Shown here piece by piece: positions 1 to 8,273 of a DNA stretch of 23,392 bases. The translations under genes were made by a program, and so were the position numbers. Numbering within the stretch: the stretch's first letter is position 1; each line of letters starts with the position of its first letter. Origin of the DNA: Alphaproteobacteria bacterium (GTDB lineage: Bacteria > Pseudomonadota > Alphaproteobacteria > DAOWDM01); the NCBI GenBank assembly GCA_030639035.1, contig DAOWDM010000016.1, forward strand, positions 1 to 23,392, given 5' to 3'. Under the pieces are notes generated by a model, which was not told the origin of the DNA, made no database searches, and saw only the letters and a list, made by a program, of their open reading frames with translations.

Positions 1-241
1 CCTGACCTATCACATAATCCTGAAGCACTTCATATATGGCTTTTGGTGAAGGAATGCCTTCGTTATCACGAACGAATTGCGTTTTGCGTTCCTCGCTAAT
101 GATATCCATACACAATTCAACGCATTCATCGCAAATGAACACTGTTGGACCTGCAATAAGCTTGCGTACATCATGCTGGTTCTTACCGCAAAAAGAACAA
201 AAAAGAGTTTCTTTGGAATTATCGCCTGAGGACTTAACCAT
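1..241 (-). CDS. clpX: ATP-dependent Clp protease ATP-binding subunit ClpX (N-terminal part only)
   Basis: This is the first 80 residues of ClpX, the AAA+ unfoldase that feeds substrates to ClpP; the window edge removes the rest. Visible is the N-terminal zinc-binding domain: four cysteines in two pairs, C15-x2-C18 and C37-x2-C40, in the family contexts CSFCGKNQHDVRKLIAGP and ICDECVELC. The following PSPKAIYEVLQDYVIGQ leads into the AAA+ domain. The ATG is preceded by an AAAAAAGG ribosome-binding site. The gene lies downstream of the phoR-like gene, with a 259-bp AT-rich gap between them, so clpP is not its immediate upstream neighbour, unlike the common clpP-clpX order. Family assignment is very secure; only the completeness of the gene is unknown. 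Confidence 0.97.
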   Translation of the reverse strand, partial: MVKSSGDNSKETLFCSFCGKNQHDVRKLIAGPTVFICDECVELCMDIISEERKTQFVRDNEGIPSPKAIYEVLQDYVIGQ

Positions 242-278
242 CGTTTGTACCTTTTTTATCAGGATACAAGTATCTAAT

Positions 279-297
279 ATCTGTTTTTTACACAGAT
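279..297. other. Small inverted repeat in the clpX leader
   Basis: ATCTGT (279-284) and ACAGAT (292-297) form a perfect 6-bp inverted repeat around a 7-nt T-rich loop, 38 bases upstream of the clpX start. It could be an operator or a leader hairpin, or chance in AT-rich DNA. The rest of the gap between phoR and clpX (242-500) is AT-rich with no gene. Confidence 0.25.
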
Positions 298-364
298 TAT
301 TTGAACTTTACCTAAAAAATATTAATAAATCATCATAAAAAGTATGCTTATTATAAAAATTGAA

Positions 365-385
365 GCTTTTTTATTAAAAAATAGC
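365..385 (-). terminator. Possible AT-rich terminator after the phoR-like gene
   Basis: On the minus strand, GCTATTTTTT and AAAAAAGC pair around a 3-nt loop (one bulged A), then a short gap and a run of T follow. It lies about 115 bases past the phoR stop. The stem is almost all A:T, so it is a weak candidate. Confidence 0.3.
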
Positions 386-500
386 ATTTTTTATGTAAAT
401 TTCAACTAATTCGACAACAAGACATAAAAACAAAACTTAATTTTAATGGAAATTTTTTGCTGAATGTAAAAGGCAAAAACATTTATGCTTATTATGCCTG

Positions 501-2000
501 TCATTCACCCCATTTGCTGTATTTGGGCAAAGCGTTGGAAGCGGGGACTATTGGCAAATATACGGAAAAAGTTGTTCCTCTTGACTTAGTGCTTGTAATG
601 TTAAGTGCACCTTTGTGGTTGCGTATTATGTGCTTTACAATGGCAAGTCCAAGCCCTGTGCCTTCTGAATCATTATATACGCGATAAAACCGTTCGATAA
701 GACGTGGCAAATGTTCTTTTGGTATCGTATCGCCTTCATTATGTACTGTTACAGCAACAAATGGCTCAGGAGGCATATACTGATGCAAAAGAGCCTTTGG
801 AGTTTGAGAAGACAGCTTAGCCGACACTGTAATTTCAGTGCCGTTATATCCGTATTTAATAGCATTATGGATAATATTCTGAAAAACTTGAATTAGCTCT
901 CCATCATCTCCGATAACAGGAGGAAGATTAGCATCAATATCAAGAGTTATATTCATTCCTGTTTCTTTGGCGGTAATATTCAAAGCTTTTGTAACGTTTT
1001 TAAGTGTACCTTTTATATGGATAATTTTTTGAGGCTGTTTTTCGGTTTTCATTTCTATTCGAGACAGTGTCAAAAGGTCTTCTATAAGATTGGACATTCT
1101 GTCGGATTGACCTGCCATTATATCAAGAAACTCATTGCGAGCTTTTTCATCATTTTTTGCCGCACCTTTTAAAGTATCAATAAAGCCAGATATGATGGAC
1201 AGGGGAGTACGCAGCTCATGGCTGGCATTAGCAACAAAATCAGCATGTAATTGCTCTATACGTTTTAAAGTTGTTACATCATGTAAAGCAAGAACAGCAA
1301 CAGCTCCGCCTGTAGGCTGTCCAGGTAAAAGCTCTATTTTACCACGCATATATGTTATTTCATCGTCATGTATTTTAAACTGTATTTCTTCTCTTTCAAC
1401 TTCTCCGTCAAGCACGGCATCAACAGCTTCTAGTATTTCTATGTCAGGCAAAACAATTTCCAGAGTGTTGTCCACTACATTTGCACCAAACAATTCTCTG
1501 GCGGCAAGGTTTGCTCCAATAATACTGCGGTTTTCTCCAAGCATAAGCAAAGGGTCAGGTAAGCAGTCAAGGACAGCCGCATCTGAAAGAGATTTTGCTT
1601 TTAATTTTTCATGCTTTTCATTCCAGAATTTCCGTATCTGGTTGATAGAAGCGATTATTTGCCCTGCTTCCTCATTTTCATCAATATCAGGTATTGGCAA
1701 AGTCTCATCACCAAGAGACATCAGGCGAGTGTACTCTGCAACTTTTTGTAAATCATAAAGAAAAGGAAGCATAACAACGACAGTTAACATAACTACCGTT
1801 GCAAAGCTGATAACAGCCGTTTCTGGAGACAATTCCTTGGTAAAAACAAGAATTGCAAGCATTCCTGCGGTTGGAAGGCTTACGGTAAGAACCCTGTCTG
1901 CAAAACGATATAAAGGAGGAGGGCTTTTCCCGATGGATTTGTTTTCCATCGGAGCATGCTTATTTGTTGGTGTTTTTTTTAATATTTGTTTGTCAGTCAT
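501..2000 (-). CDS. phoR: PhoR-like membrane sensor histidine kinase
   Basis: Two-component sensor kinase of the PhoR type, 499 aa, in the inner membrane; PhoR family members respond to phosphate limitation by phosphorylating PhoB. Two membrane segments lie at about residues 37-53 and 60-82 with almost no periplasmic loop, as in PhoR. A PAS-like region follows (about 140-245), then the HisKA H-box FVANASHELRTPLS with H261 as phospho-acceptor, the N-box QVFQNIIHNAIKYG (371-384), and the PhoR-like LPRLIERFYRV and GTGLGLAIVKH (447-457). The G1 box is unusual: NEGDT (421-425) where DxGxG is expected, and the ATP lid between FYRV and GTGLG is only five residues. No phoB or pst gene is in the window, so the phosphate role is inferred from similarity alone. 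The gene starts 11 bases after the small stress-type gene, with which it is probably cotranscribed. Confidence 0.85.
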   Translation of the reverse strand: MTDKQILKKTPTNKHAPMENKSIGKSPPPLYRFADRVLTVSLPTAGMLAILVFTKELSPETAVISFATVVMLTVVVMLPFLYDLQKVAEYTRLMSLGDETLPIPDIDENEEAGQIIASINQIRKFWNEKHEKLKAKSLSDAAVLDCLPDPLLMLGENRSIIGANLAARELFGANVVDNTLEIVLPDIEILEAVDAVLDGEVEREEIQFKIHDDEITYMRGKIELLPGQPTGGAVAVLALHDVTTLKRIEQLHADFVANASHELRTPLSIISGFIDTLKGAAKNDEKARNEFLDIMAGQSDRMSNLIEDLLTLSRIEMKTEKQPQKIIHIKGTLKNVTKALNITAKETGMNITLDIDANLPPVIGDDGELIQVFQNIIHNAIKYGYNGTEITVSAKLSSQTPKALLHQYMPPEPFVAVTVHNEGDTIPKEHLPRLIERFYRVYNDSEGTGLGLAIVKHIIRNHKGALNITSTKSRGTTFSVYLPIVPASNALPKYSKWGE

Positions 2001-2011
2001 TAATATTATTT

Positions 2012-2524
2012 CTAGCTACTTTTATGAATGTGAATATTTGTCGCCCCATGTTTTTCAAGTAGTTTTTTTGCTTTTCCTTCTTTTAATAAATCTTTGACAG
2101 CAATCCACAAAATTAGACTTCCTGCTTCTAATGCTCGTACAAAGTCATCAGAATCGGGAGTTGATGTTATTTCATCAAGAATTCTTTTTACTGCAATTCC
2201 TCCGACTCCTGCTGCAACCAAAGCAGCTATAACAGCTCCTGTAGGACCTGCTGTCATTGCAATAAGACCTGAAGCAACAAGAGGCATTTCATATTTTGTT
2301 CTGGCAAACAAAGACATCAGAAAGTTTTGTGTCTCGCTTTCAGGATTTAGGGAATCAATAGTTTCATGCGAGCTTAAAATACTAAGATCGCTATGCTCAA
2401 AACCAGCTTCCTGCAAAGCTTTAATGGCATTTTCAAGTTTTTGTTTGTCAGAAAAAACTCCAACTGCCTCACGTGTTATATTATTGTTTGTCAAAATATA
2501 CGTCCCATGTTTAGTTGTAAGCAT
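2012..2524 (-). CDS. Small membrane protein with general-stress (GSP17M/YflT-like) N-terminus
   Basis: A 170-aa protein of unknown function. The N-terminus (about 19-50; EAVGVFSDKQKLENAIKALQ, then GFEHSDLSIL) resembles the general stress protein 17M / YflT-like domain, in which a short alpha-beta unit reads the sequence as a 'slider' motif. The middle (about 84-112) is a Gly/Ala-rich hydrophobic segment likely to lie in the membrane. The end, GSLILWIAVKDLLKEGKAKK then LLEKHGATNIHIH, matches the C-terminus of alphaproteobacterial proteins of this type. The frame is open further upstream to 2608, but that would overlap mutS and adds an uncharacteristic Cys/Phe-rich stretch. The ATG at 2524 lacks a clear ribosome-binding site; a TTG at 2494 with GGGA upstream is an alternative start. 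It precedes the phoR-like gene by 11 bases. Confidence 0.7.
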   Translation of the reverse strand: MLTTKHGTYILTNNNITREAVGVFSDKQKLENAIKALQEAGFEHSDLSILSSHETIDSLNPESETQNFLMSLFARTKYEMPLVASGLIAMTAGPTGAVIAALVAAGVGGIAVKRILDEITSTPDSDDFVRALEAGSLILWIAVKDLLKEGKAKKLLEKHGATNIHIHKSS

Positions 2525-2551
2525 ATTAGAATATATGGTAATTTTATAATT

Positions 2552-5260
2552 ATGGTAACAGATAAAACAAAAACAGAAAACAAAAATGCGTCTCCTATGA
2601 TTGCTCAATATCTAGCAATTAAGGAAGCTCATAAAGGTTATATCTTATTCTATAGAATGGGTGATTTTTATGAATTATTTTTTGAAGATGCTGTAATTGC
2701 TGCAGAAGCTCTTGATATAACGCTTACAAAACGTGGAAAGTATGACGGAAAAGACATTCCTATGTGCGGAGTTCCAGTCCATGCTCACGAAAACTATCTT
2801 GCAAGGCTTATTAAAAAAGGCTTCAAAGTCGCAGTCGGTGAACAGCTGGAAAATCCAGCAGAAGCAAAAAAACGCGGTTACAAAGCCATAGTTAAACGAG
2901 ATGTAGTTCGAATCATCACTTCTGGAACTCTTACAGAAGACACTCTGCTTGATGCAAGAAAACACAACTATTTAACAGCCGTTTCTGAAATAAAAGGAAA
3001 GGCAGCCCTTGCATGGGTAGACGTTTCTACAGGTGATTTTTTTGTTCAGAAAATAGATAATTTAGAGCTTTCCCTTTCAGCAATGCTTGCTAGAATCGAG
3101 CCTAAAGAGCTTCTTATTTCTGATAAATTACTTCAAAACACAAAATTATTTGAAACTCTAGGTGAATGGAAAACCATTTTAAGCCCTATGCCATCGGCAA
3201 GATTTAACAGCACTAACGCTTTGATAAGATTAAAAAAGCTGTTTGAAGTGGAAACGCTTGATGCTTTTGGGGACTTTAGCAATGTTGAAATATCTGCTGC
3301 TGGAGTGTTGATAGACTACATAGAATTGACTCAAAAAGGTCAAATGCCGATTCTCCGCCCATTAAGACAAATCGGAATCAGTGCTGTAATGGAAATCGAT
3401 GCAGCAACAAGGCGGAATCTTGAATTAACAAGACCTCTTTTTACTGAACATCAGGATAAAGGAGCTTGTCTGCTGTCTGTAATAGACCATACCGTTACAG
3501 GTTCAGGTGCAAGGCTTCTTATGCAAAGGCTGTCTTCTCCGCTGACTGAACCGCTGAGCATTAATGAACGACTTGATATGGTTGGTTTTTTTGTTGAGCA
3601 TGAAGCAGTTAGAAGTGAAATTCGTGAAAGGCTAAAACTCTGCCCCGATATTGAAAGATCATTGACTCGTCTTTCGTTTGGCAGAGGAGGGGCTAGAGAT
3701 TTAGCTGCTGTCATGGACAGCTTAAAACAAATTCCATCTTTAAGAATCGCTGTTTCATGTTCAAGTGATGGGGAAATATTTTCTTCTACTCCTGAATCTC
3801 TTTTGTCGTGTGTAAAAGAGCTAGGACATCATGAAACTTTGGTTGACAGGCTTGAAAAAGCCCTTGATGCAGAGCTTCCTGTGCTTATTCGTGATGGCGG
3901 TTTTATTGCTCCAAATTATCATGCAGGACTTGATGAACTGCGGAAATTAAGAGATGAAAGCAAACGCCTTATCAATATTCTGCAGCATCGTTATGTTAAT
4001 GAAACAGGCGTTTCTTCCTTAAAAATACGCTTTAACAATATGCTGGGCTATTTTATTGAAGTGCCTTCCCGTCATGGAAATAAATTGATGAGTGAAGGTT
4101 CTGCTTTCATTCACAGGCAGACTATGGCAAGCAACGTACGTTTTACTACCGTTGAGCTGTCAGAGTTGGAAAACCGTATTCGTGGAGCTGCTGAAAAGGC
4201 TTTAGCTCTTGAATTGCAGATTTTCAGCGACTTGGTTAAAGAAGTCCTTAGCCGTTCAGAAGAAATTGCAACAGCAGCACGCTCTTTGGCGGTTCTTGAT
4301 GTTTCTTCTTCTTTGGCAGAACTTGCGGTTAAAAAAGGATATTGTCGCCCTGTTATTGATAAAAGCCTAGCATTTGAAATCAAAGACGGCAGACACCCTG
4401 TTGTAGAAGCAGCGTTAGAAGCTGATTTAGAAAGTTCTTTTGTATCAAACGACTGTATTCTTGGGAAAAACGGGAATGACACAGATAAACGTTTATGGCT
4501 TGTTACAGGTCCTAATATGGCAGGTAAAAGCACGTTTTTACGCCAAAATGCACTGATAGCTATACTTTCACAAATGGGTTCTTATGTTCCTGCAGGTAAA
4601 GCCCATATCGGAGCTGTAGACAGGCTGTTCAGCCGTGTAGGTGCTGCTGATGACCTTGCAAGAGGTCGCTCTACATTTATGGTTGAAATGGTTGAAACGG
4701 CTGTGATTCTAAATCAGGCAACGGAACGTTCTTTAGTTATTCTTGATGAGATAGGACGAGGAACTGCTACATTTGACGGACTGTCAATAGCATGGGCTGT
4801 AGTTGAGCATCTGCATGAAATAAACGGTTGCAGAACATTATTTGCTACTCATTATCACGAGCTAACAACGCTTGCTTCAAGATTAGAAAATCTTTCCCTG
4901 CACTGCATGAGAGTCAAAGAATGGCACGGAGACGTTGTTTTCCTGCATGAAATAGGCTCAGGTTCAGCAGACCGTTCTTATGGTATTCACGTTGCAAAAC
5001 TTGCAGGACTTCCTAAAAATGTTGTAATTAGAGCAGAAAAGGTGCTTGAATCTCTTGAGACAGGAGAGCAGTCCTCAGCAATTACAAAATTAGCTGATGA
5101 TTTGCCTTTATTTATTGCAGCAAAAGAACAAATAATAATTACAGAATCGCAGTCATCTGAATTAAAAGAAGCTTTAAAAGAAATAAATCCCGACGAAATG
5201 ACACCAAAACAAGCTATGGAAGCTCTTTATGAGCTAAAGGCTTTAGAGGCGACTTTATAA
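2552..5260 (+). CDS. mutS: DNA mismatch repair protein MutS
   Basis: MutS binds mismatches as a dimer and starts methyl-independent or MutL-dependent repair. At 902 aa it has the usual length. The mismatch-reading Phe-x-Glu motif is F39-Y-E41 in MGDFYELFFEDA; the core and clamp domains run through the middle; the ATPase has Walker A TGPNMAGKST (652-661) and Walker B/signature DEIGRGTATFDG (732-743), followed by the FATHYHELT motif. The C-terminal MTPKQAMEALYELKAL is typical. The frame is open from 2393, but MVTDKTKTEN at 2552 puts the Phe-x-Glu motif three residues from its E. coli position. No strong ribosome-binding site precedes 2552. A perfect TATAAT (2545-2550) lies immediately upstream, without a convincing -35. 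The gene is divergent from the small stress-type gene. Confidence 0.97.
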   Translation: MVTDKTKTENKNASPMIAQYLAIKEAHKGYILFYRMGDFYELFFEDAVIAAEALDITLTKRGKYDGKDIPMCGVPVHAHENYLARLIKKGFKVAVGEQLENPAEAKKRGYKAIVKRDVVRIITSGTLTEDTLLDARKHNYLTAVSEIKGKAALAWVDVSTGDFFVQKIDNLELSLSAMLARIEPKELLISDKLLQNTKLFETLGEWKTILSPMPSARFNSTNALIRLKKLFEVETLDAFGDFSNVEISAAGVLIDYIELTQKGQMPILRPLRQIGISAVMEIDAATRRNLELTRPLFTEHQDKGACLLSVIDHTVTGSGARLLMQRLSSPLTEPLSINERLDMVGFFVEHEAVRSEIRERLKLCPDIERSLTRLSFGRGGARDLAAVMDSLKQIPSLRIAVSCSSDGEIFSSTPESLLSCVKELGHHETLVDRLEKALDAELPVLIRDGGFIAPNYHAGLDELRKLRDESKRLINILQHRYVNETGVSSLKIRFNNMLGYFIEVPSRHGNKLMSEGSAFIHRQTMASNVRFTTVELSELENRIRGAAEKALALELQIFSDLVKEVLSRSEEIATAARSLAVLDVSSSLAELAVKKGYCRPVIDKSLAFEIKDGRHPVVEAALEADLESSFVSNDCILGKNGNDTDKRLWLVTGPNMAGKSTFLRQNALIAILSQMGSYVPAGKAHIGAVDRLFSRVGAADDLARGRSTFMVEMVETAVILNQATERSLVILDEIGRGTATFDGLSIAWAVVEHLHEINGCRTLFATHYHELTTLASRLENLSLHCMRVKEWHGDVVFLHEIGSGSADRSYGIHVAKLAGLPKNVVIRAEKVLESLETGEQSSAITKLADDLPLFIAAKEQIIITESQSSELKEALKEINPDEMTPKQAMEALYELKALEATL

Positions 5261-5347
5261 TAAATGCTATACTTTAATTAAGTTTCCATTTTTTGAAAAG
5301 CCTGATAAAACAATAGATATATTATAGTTTTTCAAGGAAAGAATTAA

Positions 5348-6886
5348 GTGTCAAATATTGAAAAGAAACGTCCTGTTGTTTTGTGTATTTTAGACGGTTG
5401 GGGTCATCGCAAAGCAACAGCGGATAATGCTATTGCAGTTGGAAAGACTCCTGTGTGGGACAGGCTGGTAGAAAACTGCCCTAATTCGCTTATTGAAACA
5501 TCAGGTCTTGATGTAGGTCTTTCTGAAGGTCAAATGGGAAATTCCGAGGTCGGTCATACAAACATCGGAGCAGGGCGTATTGTAATGCAGGATTTGCCTC
5601 GCATTGATGCGGCTGTTGCCGATGGTTCTCTTGCTGATAATGAAGAACTAAAAGATTTCATACATAAATTAAAGCAGACAAAAGGCGTTTGTCATTTGAT
5701 GGGGCTTGTGTCTACAGGCGGAGTTCATTCTCATCAAAAGCATATTCTAGCACTGGCTCATATTATTGCAGATGCAGGCATTCCTGTAGCAATACACGCT
5801 TTCTTAGACGGCAGGGATACTCCTCCAGATTCTGGCAAAGGCTTTGTAGACAGGCTTCTTGCTGATATACGTTCGCCAAACATTGGCGTAGCTGTTGTGT
5901 CGGGGCGTTATTATGCAATGGACAGAGACAACCGCTGGGAGCGTGTTAGCAAAGCTTATGATGCTATTGTTGACGGCAAAGGCTTAACTGCCCCAAACCC
6001 TATTAAGGCAATTGAGCAGTCTTATGCGAAAAAAACATATGATGAGTTTGTTTTGCCGACTGTTATTGCAGGCTACAAGGGAATGAATGACGGCGACGGT
6101 TTTTTAATGGCTAATTTCAGATCTGACAGAGCAAGAGAAATTACATCTGCTTTGGCTGACCCTGATTTTGACGGATTTAAACTAGAGCGTAGGGTTTCCT
6201 TTGCTACCTGTGCTGGACTTACGGAATATTCTTCTAAACACAACAGTTTTTTAAAGGTTTTGTTTTCATCAACTCCTCTTAATAATATTCTTGGGCAGAT
6301 TGTTTCAGAAAATGGAAAGACTCAGCTTCGTATTGCTGAAACGGAAAAATATGCTCATGTAACATTTTTCTTTAACGGCGGAAAAGAAGACGAATTCAAA
6401 GGTGAAGAACGCATACTTATCCCAAGTCCAAAAGTCAGCACTTATGACCTTAAACCAGAAATGTCTGCACCTGAAATAACAGAAAAACTAACTAAAGCTA
6501 TTCGTTCAGATAAGTTTGACCTGATAATAGTCAACTTTGCCAATGGTGATATGGTGGGGCATACTGGAATAATGAAAGCTGCTGTAAAGGCTGTGGAAAC
6601 CATAGATGAATGTTTGGAGCGGTTGGAAAATGCAGTTAAAGAAACAAACGCTGTCATGCTTATTATAGCTGACCATGGAAACTGTGAAATGATGAAAGAC
6701 CCAAAAACAGGAGGTCCTCATACGGCTCATACCGTGGGTAGTGTTCCTGCTGTTCTCGTCAACGCTCCGACAAATATTAACAGCATAAAAGATGGCAGAC
6801 TCGCAGATATAGCTCCGACTCTTCTTGAACTGCTGGAATTGCCAAAGCCTGAAGAAATGACTGGTAAATCAATTTTAGAGAGATAA
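5348..6886 (+). CDS. gpmI: 2,3-bisphosphoglycerate-independent phosphoglycerate mutase
   Basis: Glycolytic enzyme interconverting 3- and 2-phosphoglycerate through a phosphoserine intermediate with two metal ions (Mn2+ in most members). Length 512 aa, full size. Visible are the first metal ligand D16 in LCILDGWGHR, the nucleophile S66 in GQMGNSEVGHTNIGAGR, the substrate-binding DGRDTPP and RYYAMDRDNRWERV, FRSDRAREI, and the second metal site ADHGNCEMM followed by HTAHTVGSVP. The start is GTG with an AAGGAAAG ribosome-binding site. It heads a run continuing into envC, ctpA, the deacetylase gene and rppH; the gpmI-envC-yibQ order is also known from E. coli (yibO-yibP-yibQ). The 87-bp gap after mutS is AT-rich, with only poor promoter matches. 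Confidence 0.97.
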   Translation: MSNIEKKRPVVLCILDGWGHRKATADNAIAVGKTPVWDRLVENCPNSLIETSGLDVGLSEGQMGNSEVGHTNIGAGRIVMQDLPRIDAAVADGSLADNEELKDFIHKLKQTKGVCHLMGLVSTGGVHSHQKHILALAHIIADAGIPVAIHAFLDGRDTPPDSGKGFVDRLLADIRSPNIGVAVVSGRYYAMDRDNRWERVSKAYDAIVDGKGLTAPNPIKAIEQSYAKKTYDEFVLPTVIAGYKGMNDGDGFLMANFRSDRAREITSALADPDFDGFKLERRVSFATCAGLTEYSSKHNSFLKVLFSSTPLNNILGQIVSENGKTQLRIAETEKYAHVTFFFNGGKEDEFKGEERILIPSPKVSTYDLKPEMSAPEITEKLTKAIRSDKFDLIIVNFANGDMVGHTGIMKAAVKAVETIDECLERLENAVKETNAVMLIIADHGNCEMMKDPKTGGPHTAHTVGSVPAVLVNAPTNINSIKDGRLADIAPTLLELLELPKPEEMTGKSILER

Positions 6887-6887
6887 T

Positions 6888-8273
6888 TTGCGGTATTTTC
6901 TGCTTGTAATCATTCTTTTATACACTGTTGCAGTGTCTATAGGCACTGCTTCGGCTATAGGTACGCCTGATAAAGCCTACCTTAAACAAGTAGAGAAAGC
7001 TCTTGAAAAAAAACATAACGAGCATTTGCGTTTAAAGCAGAAAACCAAAACCGCAACCAAAGCCGTTCTTAAAATCCAAAAAGAAATGATTGCGGTTGCT
7101 CATAAAGTTCAGGAATATGAAGAAACTCTTTCAGAATTAGAAAAACAACTCTCAAAACTGCACAAACAAAAAAACAAACTCCTTAAAAAACTGGAGTATC
7201 GAAATAAACAATTAATAAATATTCTAGCAGCGTTGGAAAATCTTGCATGGAGACCAACAGAAGCCTTGATTGCTCAGCCCTCTACTCCAGTAGATACAAT
7301 ACGCAGTGCAATATTGATGAGAGCAGCCGTTCCACAAATAGAAAGAGCCGCAGAAGATTTAAGACTCGATCTTAATGTTCTCAAAAGCCTAAAAGCTGCC
7401 GTTCATTCTCAACATGCAAAAATATCCCATATTGCTAGTAAAATGGATAATGAGCATAAAAATCTGCATACGCTGTTTCAGAAAAAAACATTCATGCAAA
7501 AGCGATTCGAGAAAAAAACAATAGAAACAAAAAAAAGAATGGGACAACTTGCCAAAGAAGCTGATGACATTAGGGATTTGTTAGTAAAACTGGAAGAAGA
7601 ACGTAAGCGACAGATTGAAATAGCAAGAAAACAGGCAGAAAAAGCAAGAAAAGAAGCAAAAGAAGCCCGAATCGCAGCTGAACGTGCAAAAAAACTTGCT
7701 GTTCTAAAAGCAATGAACTTAGCTACGAAAGAAGCTCGAGAAATTGCGGCACTAAAAGCTGAAAAGGCTAGAGAAGCTGAAGAAGCTGCGGAAAAAGCTG
7801 ATGAAACAGCTAAAAAAAGTGCTGCTGTACTGCTTTCTCATAAACGACCAGCAGGAGTGAAAACTGGCTCTTTTGTTAAGGCTAAAGGAACGATGCCTTT
7901 TCCTGCTAGAGGTAAAATAATAGAAAAATATGGAAAAGTCTCTAGAACTGGTATACATGCAAAGGGAATAACGTTAAAAACTAGAGTAGGAGCACAGGTT
8001 ATTGCTCCTTATGATGGAACGGTTTTATTCTCTGGACCTTTTAGAGGTTACGGACAACTCTTGATTATTGAGCATGGAGACGGTTATCATACACTACTAG
8101 CTGGAATGGAGCAGATTAATAGTGTCGTAAGACAAAAACTGCTTGCAGGAGAACCAGTAGGAAGAATGAATAAAAAAGGTCAGCCCAAACTATATGTTGA
8201 GCTGCGTCGGAATGGACACCCTATTAATCCTTTGCCATGGTTGGTGGCAAATAACGTTAAGGCAAACAGATGA
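6888..8273 (+). CDS. envC: EnvC-type murein hydrolase activator (degenerate M23 domain)
   Basis: Periplasmic coiled-coil protein with a LytM/M23 domain, 461 aa. Residues 1-23 are a signal peptide; about 28-310 is Lys/Glu/Ala-rich coiled coil with a break near 110-150 (a Pro-containing WRPTEALIAQPSTP); the M23 fold is at about 336-455. The catalytic residues are missing: Gly406 stands where active M23 enzymes have His in the YHTLYAHL-type motif, and Tyr436 (KLYVELRR) replaces the His of HxH-type motifs. E. coli EnvC, which activates the amidases AmiA and AmiB at the division site, has the same Tyr and the same NPxPWL end. So an activator role, not hydrolysis, is inferred. The start is TTG one base after the gpmI stop, preceded by GAGAG, so translational coupling is likely; the stop overlaps the ctpA start as ATGA. 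Confidence 0.88.
   Translation: MRYFLLVIILLYTVAVSIGTASAIGTPDKAYLKQVEKALEKKHNEHLRLKQKTKTATKAVLKIQKEMIAVAHKVQEYEETLSELEKQLSKLHKQKNKLLKKLEYRNKQLINILAALENLAWRPTEALIAQPSTPVDTIRSAILMRAAVPQIERAAEDLRLDLNVLKSLKAAVHSQHAKISHIASKMDNEHKNLHTLFQKKTFMQKRFEKKTIETKKRMGQLAKEADDIRDLLVKLEEERKRQIEIARKQAEKARKEAKEARIAAERAKKLAVLKAMNLATKEAREIAALKAEKAREAEEAAEKADETAKKSAAVLLSHKRPAGVKTGSFVKAKGTMPFPARGKIIEKYGKVSRTGIHAKGITLKTRVGAQVIAPYDGTVLFSGPFRGYGQLLIIEHGDGYHTLLAGMEQINSVVRQKLLAGEPVGRMNKKGQPKLYVELRRNGHPINPLPWLVANNVKANR

Noticed and set aside
1135..1758. Open frame of 207 aa on the plus strand inside phoR
   Set aside because: Antisense to the clear HisKA/PAS coding region, Ser-rich composition typical of a shadow frame, no recognisable domain.
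2393..2551. Upstream extension of the mutS frame
   Set aside because: The 53 extra residues are Cys/Phe-rich, unlike any MutS N-terminus, and overlap the divergent small gene.
2525..2608. Upstream extension of the small stress-type gene
   Set aside because: Would overlap mutS and adds an odd Cys/Phe-rich segment not seen in the family.
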